Below, one piece after another: positions 53,149 through 61,721 of a stretch of DNA of 64,000 bases. Source of the DNA: Methylocapsa sp. S129 (GTDB lineage Bacteria; Pseudomonadota; Alphaproteobacteria; Rhizobiales; Beijerinckiaceae). The notes below the pieces were generated by a model that saw only the letters and a program-made list of their open reading frames with translations, ran no database searches and was not told the origin of the DNA. A program made the position numbers and the translations under genes. Where the stretch lies: positions 124,001-188,000 of the forward strand of contig NZ_LMUI01000047.1 in assembly GCF_009765995.1 (NCBI RefSeq). Direction: 5' to 3'. How positions within the stretch are numbered: the first letter of the stretch is position 1; every line of letters starts with the position of its first letter.

Positions 53149-54194
53149 CGCCGGATCCGATAATTGGTCAGAAGCAGCGCCACCAGCATGGTGAGCAGCG
53201 ACAGAGCCACGATGACATCCGCTATATAGCTCGGCACGCCGAGAGCGCGGCTCATTCCGTCAGCGCCGACAAACATCGTGGCGACAAACACAGCCGCCGC
53301 CACGACACCAAGAGGATGCAGACCGGCGAGCATGGCGACAACGATGCCGCTATAGCCGTAGCCTGGCGAAAGATCGGTGGTGGCGTAGCCTTTGACGCCC
53401 ATCACTTCGATCGCGCCCGCAAGCCCCGCGAGGCCGCCCGAGACGCAGGCGACGGTCACCAGGACGGCGCCAAGCGAGACGCCGGCAAAACTCGCTGCTT
53501 GCGGATTCAGGCCTGCCGCGCGGCTTTCAAGACCGAACACTGTGCGTGTCTGCACCATCCAAAGAACGACCGCCAACCCGACCGCGACCACGAGTCCCAG
53601 ATGGAGGCGCGTATGGGCGACGAGCTTGGGCAAGAACGCGTCGTCGACAATCGGCGCCGACTGGGGCCACCCGAACGCGAGCGGATCCCTCAGCGCCCCT
53701 TCGATCATCATGGAAACGAAAAGCACCGCGACAAAATTGAGAAGCAATGTCGTGACAACCTCGTCAACGCCGAACTTCAGGCGAAGCACGAGGGGAACGA
53801 GCAGAAGGATCGCGCCAGCAACGGCGCCCGCGATCATCAACGCCGGGATCAGAGCGACGCTCGGCAATTGCGGCCCATATTTCGAACCGAAAAAGGCCGC
53901 CGTTAAGGCGCCCATATAGAATTGTCCTTCGCCGCCGATGTTCCACAGCCTCGCCCGAAAGGCTACCGCGGCGGCCAGCCCGGTCAGAATCAGCGGCGTC
54001 GCCCGCGTCAGCGTTTCCGTGATGGAAAGCTGCGAGCCGAATGCGCCAATCAGCATGCGTCGATAGGCTTCGACGACAGGCGCTCCGGCAAGAGCGATCA
54101 ACAGGGCCGCCAGCGCCAGCGACACGACGACGGCGCCGATCGGAGCCGCAAGGGCCAGCGTGAAGGGCACATAGGCGCGTCGCTCGAGGCGCAT
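53145..54194 (-). CDS. BMP-type ABC transporter, first permease
   Basis: A 349-residue permease. Characteristic segments are YRRMLIGAFGSQLSITETLTRATPLILTGLAAAVAFRARLWNIGGEGQFYMGAL and LRLKFGVDEVVTTLLLNFVAV. The helical pattern matches the longer of the two permeases found with BMP (nucleoside) transporters. The ATG shares one base with the ATPase stop (TAATG), and the 3' end overlaps the second permease by four bases, so the whole transporter is tightly coupled. Confidence 0.9.
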   Translation of the reverse strand: MRLERRAYVPFTLALAAPIGAVVVSLALAALLIALAGAPVVEAYRRMLIGAFGSQLSITETLTRATPLILTGLAAAVAFRARLWNIGGEGQFYMGALTAAFFGSKYGPQLPSVALIPALMIAGAVAGAILLLVPLVLRLKFGVDEVVTTLLLNFVAVLFVSMMIEGALRDPLAFGWPQSAPIVDDAFLPKLVAHTRLHLGLVVAVGLAVVLWMVQTRTVFGLESRAAGLNPQAASFAGVSLGAVLVTVACVSGGLAGLAGAIEVMGVKGYATTDLSPGYGYSGIVVAMLAGLHPLGVVAAAVFVATMFVGADGMSRALGVPSYIADVIVALSLLTMLVALLLTNYRIRR

Positions 54195-55714
54195 TAGGCT
54201 GCGTCCTTCCAGTCGCCGGCCATCATCAAGCCAAGTCGGCGAGGATCGGCTTCGGCGACCGGAATAGGCGGCGACAGACGCCCCTTGACGATCGCCTGCA
54301 CCCGATCAGCCAATTCTATGATTTCGTCGAGATCTTCCGAAATCAGCATCACGGCGGAGCCGGCGCGCCGGGCGGCGAGGATTTCGGCATGCACCGCGGC
54401 GACGGCGCCTTCGTCAAGCCCGCGCGTCGGCTGAGCGGCGATGAGGACGCGCGGCGCGGTTTCGAGATTGCGGCCTAAAATCAACTTCTGCATGTTGCCG
54501 CCCGAGAGCAGCCGTATCGGCGAATCCGGGCCGCCGCCGCGCACATCGAACCGCTCGATAATGGTCCGCGCAAATGCCCGCGCCGCGCCACGTCGCACGA
54601 AACCGGCCAGCGAGAAGCGGACCGAGCGCACCCGCTCCATGATTGCGTTTTCCCAGATCGTCATTTCGCCGACGGCGCCGCTGCCGTTGCGATCCTCCGG
54701 AATGCGGCTGACGCCGAGGGCCACGAAATCGCGCGGCCCGATCTTGCCGACAGGTTTGCCGAAAAGTTCGAAGCTTCCGGCCGCCGCTCTGGCGAGACCG
54801 CCTGCCAATTCGCCGAGCGCCGATTGTCCGTTGCCCGACACGCCGATGACGCCAAGCGTCTCGCCTGCGCGTAATTCGAACGCAATGTCGGAAAGCCGTT
54901 TGACGCCGCCAACAAGGACGTCCACGCCCTGCGCTCGCATCGCCACGTCGCCCGGCGTCTGCGCCTCACGTATCGGCCGGGTGACGCGCCGGCCTATCAT
55001 GAGTTCAGCGAGTTCATTCCGGCTGGTGTCGGCGGCGCGCCGCTCGGCAACCACCTTGCCGCCGCGCAGCACAACGACCCGATCGGCGGCGGCCAACACT
55101 TCATGAAGCTTATGCGAGATAAAAATGAGCGATAAGCCTTTCTGCGCCATTGTGCGCAGAGTGACGTAGAGCTTCTCGGCCTCTTGATGAGTCAGGACCG
55201 CCGTCGGTTCGTCGAGGATCAGAATGCGGGCGTCGCGGTAAAGCGCTTTCAGAATCTCGACACGCTGGCGCTCGCCGACCGAGAGGTCGCCGACACGGGC
55301 GTCCGGATCGATGGCGAGTCCAAAGCGTTCCGCGATCTCGGCCAGTTTTACCCGCGCGGCGGCGCGATCGGAGCGCAAACGGCGGAGGTCCTCTGTGCCC
55401 GCGATGATGTTTTCGAGCACGGTCAAATTGGCGGCAAGCGCGAAATGCTGATGCACCATGCCGATGCCGGCCGCGATCGCCGCGCGCGGCCTGCCCGGCG
55501 GCAATTCCTTGCCGAAAGCGAAGACGCGCCCCGAATCTGCGACATAATGCCCGAAAAGGATGTTCATCAGCGTCGTCTTGCCCGCGCCGTTTTCGCCGAG
55601 CAGAGCAAGCAGTTCGCCGCGCCTAAGCGTCAGCGAAATCCCATCGTTCGCCAGGAGCGCATCGAAGCGCTTGGTGACCCCTTCGAGGCTCAGAACAATT
55701 TCGGCTTCGCTCAT
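54194..55714 (-). CDS. BMP-type ABC transporter, duplicated ATP-binding subunit
   Basis: A 506-residue double ATPase. Domain 1: Walker A GENGAGKTT, signature LSVGERQRVEILKA, Walker B ILILDEPTAVLTHQE, with the MVHQHFALAANLTVLENI stretch typical of nucleoside transporters. Domain 2: GVSGNGQSALGELAGG, signature LSGGNMQKLILGR, and VLIAAQPTRGLDEGA, where the Walker B carboxylates are lost (Ala-Gln). The frame is open to 56437, but that extension is antisense-like noise inside the amidase gene. The ATG at 55714 overlaps the amidase stop (ATGA). Confidence 0.9.
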   Translation of the reverse strand: MSEAEIVLSLEGVTKRFDALLANDGISLTLRRGELLALLGENGAGKTTLMNILFGHYVADSGRVFAFGKELPPGRPRAAIAAGIGMVHQHFALAANLTVLENIIAGTEDLRRLRSDRAAARVKLAEIAERFGLAIDPDARVGDLSVGERQRVEILKALYRDARILILDEPTAVLTHQEAEKLYVTLRTMAQKGLSLIFISHKLHEVLAAADRVVVLRGGKVVAERRAADTSRNELAELMIGRRVTRPIREAQTPGDVAMRAQGVDVLVGGVKRLSDIAFELRAGETLGVIGVSGNGQSALGELAGGLARAAAGSFELFGKPVGKIGPRDFVALGVSRIPEDRNGSGAVGEMTIWENAIMERVRSVRFSLAGFVRRGAARAFARTIIERFDVRGGGPDSPIRLLSGGNMQKLILGRNLETAPRVLIAAQPTRGLDEGAVAAVHAEILAARRAGSAVMLISEDLDEIIELADRVQAIVKGRLSPPIPVAEADPRRLGLMMAGDWKDAA

Positions 55715-57141
55715 TGCGGCCAACCAGCAATCGTGGTTTTGAACCGCCAGGGCGTCGCGGTTTGCAATTGACGGGCGAGCCGCAGCAGCAGCCCATCGCT
55801 GGCCATCGGTCCGATCAGTTGCACCGAAAGCGGCAACCCATCGGCTTCGCCGTGCGGGATCGAGAGCGCCGGGACGCCGGCGACATTGGCGAGCGTGGCG
55901 AAGGGCGCGAACGCCGCCATCCGCCGCCATTGAAGCTCGACATCTTCGTGATCCATCGGGAAGGATCCGATCGGCGGCGGCGGCCCGCTGAGCATCGGCG
56001 TCATCAGGACGTCGACCTCGTCGAACAGCCGCCACATGGCATGGGCAATCTGAACGGCGATCATCTCCGTCGCCTGCAGCTCGCGCGCGCTGATCAGCCG
56101 CCCGCGACGCACAACGGCCGCCGAGAGAGGCTCGACATTCGAGAGATCGTCGAGAAACCCCGCCAAGTTTACGCAGATCACCCGACCGAAAACCATCTCG
56201 GCGTCTCGCGCCAGTTTTCCGAGCAATTTCGAATCGACATCGACGATCTTGTGCCCGGCCCGCCGCAATACTTCGGCCGCGTGGCGGATCGCGTCGCTGT
56301 TCGCGGCAGCGACCGCGGTCGCTCCCGCATCGACGCAGACGCCGATGGTGAGGCCCTCCGGAGCCTCGTCGAGGGAGGCGAGAACGGGTCCGCCAAGATC
56401 GGGATCGGGGAACGGCCCCTGTCCCGCGCCGGCGCACCGATCAAGCGCCGCGGCCGCATCGCGCAACGATCGGCTGACGACAAGCTCGGTCGCAAGACCG
56501 CTGAGATGATTGCCGAAGGCGGGACCGCCGGGGATCGCGCCTCGGCTCGGCTTCAACCCGACGAGACCGCAACAGGCGGCGGGCACGCGAATAGAGCCGC
56601 CGGCATCCGTCGCATGGGCGAGCGCCACGATGCCGGCTGCGACCGCCGCCGCGGCTCCGCCGGACGACCCGCCGGGGGTAAGACTTGGGTCGAGCGGATT
56701 GCGCGCCACAGGCCCGATCGCCGGTTCGCTCGACAATGCCAGGCCAAACTCCGGCGTCGTCGTGACACCGAAGGGCGCAAGACCTGAATTCCAAAATCGA
56801 GCGGCGAGTTCTGAATCGGCTTGCGCCAATTGTGGGGCGATTGATCGCGAACCGCAGATGAGGGGAAGTCCTTTCGCCGCCGCGCCGAGATCCTTCATGA
56901 GAAACGGCACGCCGAGGAATGGTTGGGCCGCAGCATTGGCGGGGCCACGTCTCAGCCCCGCGTCAATCGCGGCGGCTCTCGCCAAACCGAGGCCAGGAGA
57001 AAGATGCGTGACGGCGCCAAGATGCTCGGAAGCCCTCGCCCGCTCCACCGCCGCCTCCATGGCGGCGACGGCGGTTGTCGCGCCGGCGCCAATCGCCGCG
57101 CCGAGACCGAGACCATCGTCCGGTTCGGCGGATTCACCCAT
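55711..57141 (-). CDS. Amidase-signature hydrolase
   Basis: A 476-residue amidase-signature enzyme. The Ser-cisSer-Lys triad can be placed: Lys in GVPFLMKDLGA, cis-Ser in TPGGSSGGAAAAVAAG and the nucleophile Ser in TDAGGSIRVPAACCGLVGLKPSRG. AGGAG lies nine bases before the ATG at 57141; the frame extends to 57225. It is the fourth gene from the end of the operon, between the BMP binding protein and the ATPase, so it probably hydrolyses an amide or ureido derivative of the imported compound. Specificity cannot be read from sequence. Confidence 0.88.
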   Translation of the reverse strand: MGESAEPDDGLGLGAAIGAGATTAVAAMEAAVERARASEHLGAVTHLSPGLGLARAAAIDAGLRRGPANAAAQPFLGVPFLMKDLGAAAKGLPLICGSRSIAPQLAQADSELAARFWNSGLAPFGVTTTPEFGLALSSEPAIGPVARNPLDPSLTPGGSSGGAAAAVAAGIVALAHATDAGGSIRVPAACCGLVGLKPSRGAIPGGPAFGNHLSGLATELVVSRSLRDAAAALDRCAGAGQGPFPDPDLGGPVLASLDEAPEGLTIGVCVDAGATAVAAANSDAIRHAAEVLRRAGHKIVDVDSKLLGKLARDAEMVFGRVICVNLAGFLDDLSNVEPLSAAVVRRGRLISARELQATEMIAVQIAHAMWRLFDEVDVLMTPMLSGPPPPIGSFPMDHEDVELQWRRMAAFAPFATLANVAGVPALSIPHGEADGLPLSVQLIGPMASDGLLLRLARQLQTATPWRFKTTIAGWPQ

Positions 57142-57190
57142 GGATCGACGCTCCTGGCGCGACGCGAAACACGTCGGACCGACAAGCCTA

Positions 57191-58171
57191 TTATGTAGGT
57201 TCGCTTGGATCGAGCGGAACGACAAAACTGCCCGCCTTCATCGCGGCGCGCTTGGCCTCCATCTTGGCGACCGCGTCCGGCGCAATCGCAGAAGCTGTGA
57301 AGACGATGTCGTTGCCGCCTTCCTTCATCGCGCTAAAGGCCGTGTAATCCTTGCCGGTCTTGACGCCCGCTTTCACGTCCGCGATCGCCGCGTTGAGGAT
57401 TGGCCGGAAGTACCATACGGCATTGGCGAATACGGTGGCGGGATAACGCGGCGTATAGTCGAGCAGAGCGCCAATCGACTTGACGCCCTTTTCCTTGGCG
57501 GCGTCGGCGGTGCCGATGCGCTCGCCGAACAAGATGTCGGCGCCGGCGTCGATCTGGGCGAGGCCGGATTCCCGCGCCTTTGGCGGATCGAAGAAAGTGC
57601 CGATGAAGCCGATCAGGAACTTCGCATCGGGACGGATTTCCCTCACGCCCGCACGAAAGGCGTTGATCTCAATATTGACTTCCGGGATCGGAATAGCTCC
57701 GACCGCGCCAAATTTTACAGTCTTGCTCAGCGTCGCCGCAAGCATACCCGTGAGATAGCAAGCTTCCTCGGTTCTGGTGGCGAACGTGCCGAAATTCTTG
57801 CCGGACGGCTTGCCGCTCGAACCCATCAGGAACGCCGTGTCCGGATAGTCGGCCGCGACCTGGCGCGCCTCCGTCTCGACCGCATAGGATTCGCCCAAAA
57901 TCAGCTTATTGCCTTGATCGGCATATTCGCGCATGGCGCGCGGGTAGTCGGTTCCGGAGACACCCTCGGAGAAGACGTAATCGATGGCGCCATCCTTGGC
58001 GGCGGCCTGGAGCGCCTCGTGCAGGCGCGAATTCCATGCGTTCTCTACCGGCGAGGCATGGATGCAGGCGACTTTCAGCTTTGCGTCTGCAAAGGCGCCG
58101 CGCGCGGAAAGCGCCAAACTGCCGACCGTCGACGTCACGAGAAACGAGCGCCGCGAAAGCTCCCAAGACAT
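57191..58171 (-). CDS. BMP-family ABC transporter binding protein with Tat signal
   Basis: A 326-residue member of the Bmp/PnrA-like binding proteins, which carry nucleosides and related bases. The N-terminus has a twin-arginine signal (SRRSFLVTS, then TVGSLALSARGAFA), so it should be exported folded. Family stretches are VENAWNSRLHEALQAAA, YPDTAFLMGSSG, GMLAATLSKTVKFGAVGAIPIPEVN and GADILFGERIGTADAAKEKGV. There are several nearby ATGs (58180, 58177, 58171); I chose 58171 for distance from AAAGGG. A RutR-box-like palindrome lies about 70 bp upstream. Confidence 0.85.
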   Translation of the reverse strand: MSWELSRRSFLVTSTVGSLALSARGAFADAKLKVACIHASPVENAWNSRLHEALQAAAKDGAIDYVFSEGVSGTDYPRAMREYADQGNKLILGESYAVETEARQVAADYPDTAFLMGSSGKPSGKNFGTFATRTEEACYLTGMLAATLSKTVKFGAVGAIPIPEVNIEINAFRAGVREIRPDAKFLIGFIGTFFDPPKARESGLAQIDAGADILFGERIGTADAAKEKGVKSIGALLDYTPRYPATVFANAVWYFRPILNAAIADVKAGVKTGKDYTAFSAMKEGGNDIVFTASAIAPDAVAKMEAKRAAMKAGSFVVPLDPSEPT

Positions 58172-58231
58172 GATCATCATCCCTTTCGATGGCGCTTGCT
58201 CGCATTGGCGAACGGTAGGCCAGCCCAAAAC

Positions 58232-58247
58232 CTGACCAATCGGTCAA
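58232..58247. promoter_or_regulatory. RutR-box-like palindrome upstream of the BMP binding-protein gene
   Basis: CTGACCAATCGGTCAA (58232-58247) contains the inverted repeat TGACC-AATC-GGTCA and matches 12 of 14 fixed positions of the RutR consensus TTGACCAnnTGGTCAA as I remember it. RutR is the TetR-family sensor of uracil and thymine. The site is 60-75 bp before the binding-protein start, in a cluster encoding a cytosine-deaminase-like enzyme. Confidence 0.5.
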
Positions 58248-58319
58248 ATTAAGCTCCCACCCGGTCGATGCGATGTCAAGCTCATGGACTGTGCAGGCAT
58301 TGCACAACGCCGCGCCAGT

Positions 58320-59615
58320 CTATTGGCGATCCACAGGCGGAGCGTAGGCGGACGCGTCGACTTGCTGCGGCCGGCCGTTGAGCATCAGCGTCGTCACTTT
58401 CGGCGCGGATTGGGCAATGACTTTTCCGCGCCGTACGACCGCGAGCCGGTGCGCTTTCAACCGGATCGCCTCAATCGGGTCGCGCGCCTGCAGAACAACG
58501 AAATCCGCATGGCGACCCACCGCGAGCCCGTAGCTTTCGAGCCCGAGCGCTTTTGCGGAATTCACGGTGATCGCGTCGAAGATCGACCTGACGGCCGTAA
58601 TCGAGGTCATCTGACCGACGTGAACGGCCATATGGGCGACCTCGAGCATATCGCCGGACCCCATGGAGTACCAGGGATCCATCACGCAGTCGTGGCCAAG
58701 CGCGACGTTCACCCCGGCCGCCATCAGTTCGGGCACCCGCGTCATGCCGCGGCGTTTCGGATAGGAGTCATGGCGCCCCTGCAAGGTGATGTTGATGAGC
58801 GGATTGGGGATCGCATGGATCCCGGCTTCCTTGATCAGCGGGATCAATTTCGAGACGTAATAATTGTCCATGGAATGCATCGAGGTGAGATGCGACCCGG
58901 CGACGCGGCCTTGGAGGCCGTGGCGCATCGTCTCCGCCGCCAAGGTTTCGATATGACGCGACAACGGATCGTCGGTTTCGTCACAATGGATGTCGACGGG
59001 CAGTCCACGCTCGGCGGCGATGCGGCAAAGCCTGCGGAGAGACTCCGCGCCATCTTCCATGGTGCGCTCGAAATGCGGAATGCCGCCAACTGCGTCGACA
59101 CCCATGTCGAGCGCCCGGTCGAGCGCCTCGATCACGCCGGGCGCCCTGAGATAGCCATCCTGAGGGAACGCCACAAGTTGCAGATCGAGATAGGGTTTCA
59201 CCCGCTCGCGCACTTCGAGCATCGCCTCAACGGTGACGAGACGCGGATCGCTGACGTCGACGTGGCTGCGGATCGCCAGCAGCCCCTGGGCGACCGCCAG
59301 ATCGCAATAGCGCAACGCACGATCGACAAGAGCTTCCACGGTCAGCAGCGGCTTCAGCTCGCCCCAAAGCGCGATCCCCTCCAGCAGCGTGCCGGACCGA
59401 TTAAGCCGGGGCAGGCCCAGCGAAAGCGTCGCATCCATATGGAAATGCGGATCGACGAAAGGCGGCGTCACAAGCCGTCCGGCGGCGTCGATTTCGCGGG
59501 CCGCTGTCGCGGCGATCGCCGTTTCGATGGCCGCGATCCGCCCCCCGCTGACGCCGATATCGACGCCGGAACGGCCATCGGGAAGATTGGCGTGACGCAC
59601 GATCAATTCGAACAT
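58320..59615 (-). CDS. Cytosine deaminase-like amidohydrolase
   Basis: A 431-residue metal-dependent amidohydrolase. Metal ligands appear in DPHFHMDATLSLG (near residue 57), VDIHCDETDDPLSRH (near 205), GSHLTSMHSM and GHDCVMDPWYSMGSGDM, the pattern of bacterial cytosine deaminases that convert cytosine to uracil and ammonia. The family also includes isoguanine and creatinine-type deaminases, so the exact substrate is open. GGAG precedes the ATG at 59615. It is the most upstream gene of the minus-strand transport operon, 148 bp before the binding-protein gene. Confidence 0.83.
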   Translation of the reverse strand: MFELIVRHANLPDGRSGVDIGVSGGRIAAIETAIAATAAREIDAAGRLVTPPFVDPHFHMDATLSLGLPRLNRSGTLLEGIALWGELKPLLTVEALVDRALRYCDLAVAQGLLAIRSHVDVSDPRLVTVEAMLEVRERVKPYLDLQLVAFPQDGYLRAPGVIEALDRALDMGVDAVGGIPHFERTMEDGAESLRRLCRIAAERGLPVDIHCDETDDPLSRHIETLAAETMRHGLQGRVAGSHLTSMHSMDNYYVSKLIPLIKEAGIHAIPNPLINITLQGRHDSYPKRRGMTRVPELMAAGVNVALGHDCVMDPWYSMGSGDMLEVAHMAVHVGQMTSITAVRSIFDAITVNSAKALGLESYGLAVGRHADFVVLQARDPIEAIRLKAHRLAVVRRGKVIAQSAPKVTTLMLNGRPQQVDASAYAPPVDRQ

Positions 59616-59838
59616 GAGGGCTCCGGGTGGAGAGGGGGAGGACGCGCATGCGGTTCAATGCTTGGCTCTCATCCGAACTGCGTGAGCGCAGCATATTTGC
59701 CGCTAAATTGTTCGAACGATAGAGCGAATTAGGGCGACAGGCGTCACTGTAATTCTGGCGGAGAGCGACGCGGCGACAAGTGGAATTACTGTGGACTGCG
59801 CCCCTCTCGTGAGACACGGCTAATTGGGGTTACGAGGG

Positions 59839-59923
59839 TTACGGTGACACGCCCGTATTTAACTAATTAGAAAGCAGATAACAGAAGGCGCGTTATAAGG
59901 TAAAGACGGGCGTGTCACCGTAA
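59839..59923. repeat. 85-bp MITE-like repeat, copy 1
   Basis: An element bounded by perfect 18-bp terminal inverted repeats, TTACGGTGACACGCCCGT (59839-59856) and its exact reverse complement (59906-59923), with a 49-bp AT-rich centre. A near-identical copy lies 323 bp away. There is no room for a transposase gene, so it would be a non-autonomous element. The outer sequence recurs in fragments close by (59928-59940). Confidence 0.85.
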
Positions 59924-59929
59924 TTTGTG

Positions 59930-60130
59930 TCACCGTAATTTCACTTCACGTTCGGCGAGCATACGTTCAATGATACTGGCGAGTGGGTGACGCTGAGAAA
60001 CAATCGAAGCGTACGCCTTTTGGAAGTTATCGAACGGGCTGTGCTGTTTCTGCGTGCGAAGTCGGCTGCTCGTTCTGAACGAGCTTCGGCACGATCTGCT
60101 CTACTGCCGGTAGTTACGGTGATGGTGTGG
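59930..60130 (-). pseudogene. Possible gene remnant between the two repeats
   Basis: On the minus strand two adjoining frames read like real protein: PAVEQIVPKLVQNEQPTSHAE and, after a one-base shift, FDNFQKAYASIVSQRHPLAS followed by IIERMLAEREVKLR and a stop that falls within repeat sequence. The first frame meets TAA immediately after the shift point. I do not recognise the family. It could be the tail of a gene disrupted when the repeats arrived; chance cannot be excluded. Confidence 0.3.
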
Positions 60131-60161
60131 ACGGCGCCCGCACCGGCCAAGGTTACCAAGG

Positions 60162-60246
60162 TTACGGTGACACGCCCGTATTTAACTAATTAGAAAGCAG
60201 ATAACAGAAGGCGCGTTATAAGGTAAAGACGAGCGTGTCACCGTAA
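60162..60246. repeat. 85-bp MITE-like repeat, copy 2
   Basis: The same length and orientation as copy 1 and differing by a single base in the right terminal repeat (ACGAGCG where copy 1 has ACGGGCG). The right end abuts the first recognisable codons of the HlyD remnant, so it marks the truncation point of that gene. Near identity implies recent duplication or transposition. Confidence 0.85.
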
Positions 60247-60248
60247 TT

Positions 60249-60847
60249 CCGACCTGTCGAAGGCCGAAATCCAGGCCAACGAACATCAAGAAGACATGCG
60301 GAAATTCGTATTGAAACGTGGCCTGGACTTTGCGCGTGCCCGTCGACGGCACGGTGTAACAACTCGCCGCCCATACGCTCGACAGCATCGTCACGCCGGC
60401 ACAGTAACTCAGGGTGTCCCCAAAGGGACCGGCCTGGAGATTGAGGCGATGCTGGTTAACAAGGACGTCGGCTTTGTTCATAAGGGGCAGGAGGTCGAGA
60501 TCAAGGTCGAGGCCTTCACCTTCACGCGCAATGGGTTGCTGCATGGCATCGTCGCGAGCGTAAGCCAGGATGTCGTCACACCGCAAGATTCGAGTGTCGA
60601 TGCGCGCGGTTCGCGTAAGGACGATTCCGACACTGAAAGCGACGAGAAGGAGCGCCAGTCGCGGCAGCCGACCTATGTCGCGCATGTCGCACTCGCAGCG
60701 ATGGGTATTCAGACGGAGAATGGTTTTGCTCCGCTGGAGCCCGGCATGGCGGTGACCGCGAAAATCAAGACAGGGAGACGGTCCGTGATCAGCTATCTGC
60801 TGTCGCCGCTGCTGCGGTACAAACAGGATGGGTTGAGGGAGAGATGA
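60249..60847 (+). pseudogene. Type I secretion membrane fusion protein (HlyD family), decayed 3' part
   Basis: The C-terminal third of an HlyD adaptor is readable but broken. DLSKAEIQANEHQEDMRK (coiled-coil end) is followed, in another frame, by TLRVPVDGTV-stop-QLAAHTL and SIVTPAQ-stop, where HlyD proteins have an uninterrupted VDGTVQQLA segment. The original frame then resumes with LEIEAMLVNKDVGFVHKGQ, VEIKVEAFTFTRNGLLHGIV and AVTAKIKTGRRSVISYLLSPL. That requires two frameshifts and two nonsense codons, and the 5' two thirds are absent. The remaining open frame (60296-60847) could yield a peptide but not a working adaptor. Confidence 0.8.
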
Positions 60848-60893
60848 GGAAGCGCCTACTTTTGTCGAAAAGCGTCAGACGAGGATTACAGAC

Positions 60894-61655
60894 ATGAAAC
60901 CGAGCGCTTTGAATGAAATTCCTCAGATACGTACATCTGGACATGTAGAATATCGGCAGTATTCTCCAAATAAATCTACGCGGGTAGCTGCAGCATCATC
61001 CATCTTGCTTGGATGGATGATTTTCATCGATCCATGCAATGCGGCAGCGGATAGTATGGTATGTAAAGATAACGTATTTGATACAAAGCCAATGTACTAC
61101 GCTCCAAGATCGATAGAGGATGCGAAACTGTCTGCAATGGGTCTAAATCCCGGGAACAAATCTGCCCTCGGCGTAGAATTTGAGTTGGTCGGTTCTCCGC
61201 CTTGCGACAATAATGATTGCAAGCTCTTGGTATTTAGCGGGGATAAGCACACGCATATTGCGACGATCGATCTAGATCGTAGAGAATTTCGATTCTGCAG
61301 ATCGTTTATGGTTGAACAAGCGGTCTATGAAAACGATAAGGAATGTTCGAAACCTTACCTGGAGTCATATATACAGTTACATACTGACGATAATTCGCCG
61401 TATATAATATCTAGATTTATTGATATAAGATATGCATATTATATTTCAGATAATAAGATTAATTCCGCTAGCCGTTGTCATTCTTTAGAGCCTCCGGACG
61501 GGCCCCTTAGGGCGAAAGTATGGAGATTTAGAGAAGATAACGGCGCGGTCTTTTTGATAACGGAGAGTGACTATTTGAGAAACCCAAAGCAGCCCTTAGT
61601 TCCTCCGGAGGTTCCGTTCTTGGTGCGGCCCATTCCGGAGCGTTTGGATGAATAA
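60894..61655 (+). CDS. Hypothetical exported protein in AT-rich DNA
   Basis: A 253-residue protein with GAGGAT upstream of the ATG. A hydrophobic segment at about residues 31-51 (VAAASSILLGWMIFIDPCNAAAD) looks like a signal peptide with a long polar N-region. The mature part has seven Cys (SMVCKDN, SPPCDNNDCKLL, FRFCRSF, DKECSKP, SRCHSL) and is rich in Tyr, Asp and Asn. Codon use (AAT, ATA, GAT, TAT) differs strongly from the rest of the window, indicating horizontal acquisition. No family recognised. It lies between the HlyD remnant and the giant repeat protein. Confidence 0.65.
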   Translation: MKPSALNEIPQIRTSGHVEYRQYSPNKSTRVAAASSILLGWMIFIDPCNAAADSMVCKDNVFDTKPMYYAPRSIEDAKLSAMGLNPGNKSALGVEFELVGSPPCDNNDCKLLVFSGDKHTHIATIDLDRREFRFCRSFMVEQAVYENDKECSKPYLESYIQLHTDDNSPYIISRFIDIRYAYYISDNKINSASRCHSLEPPDGPLRAKVWRFREDNGAVFLITESDYLRNPKQPLVPPEVPFLVRPIPERLDE

Positions 61656-61721
61656 CAGCGATCACAGCCTGCACTACTGTATCTATGATTATAGTCTGAG
61701 TCATTAAGTTTATAGTAATAG

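Noticed and set aside
55715-56437. N-terminal extension of the BMP-type ATPase frame
   Set aside because: The extension lies wholly within the amidase gene and is Arg-rich noise; the ATGA overlap at 55711-55714 marks the true start.
59839-60246. The repeats as a CRISPR array
   Set aside because: There are only two copies, each 85 bp with terminal inverted repeats and no regular spacer; no cas genes are present.
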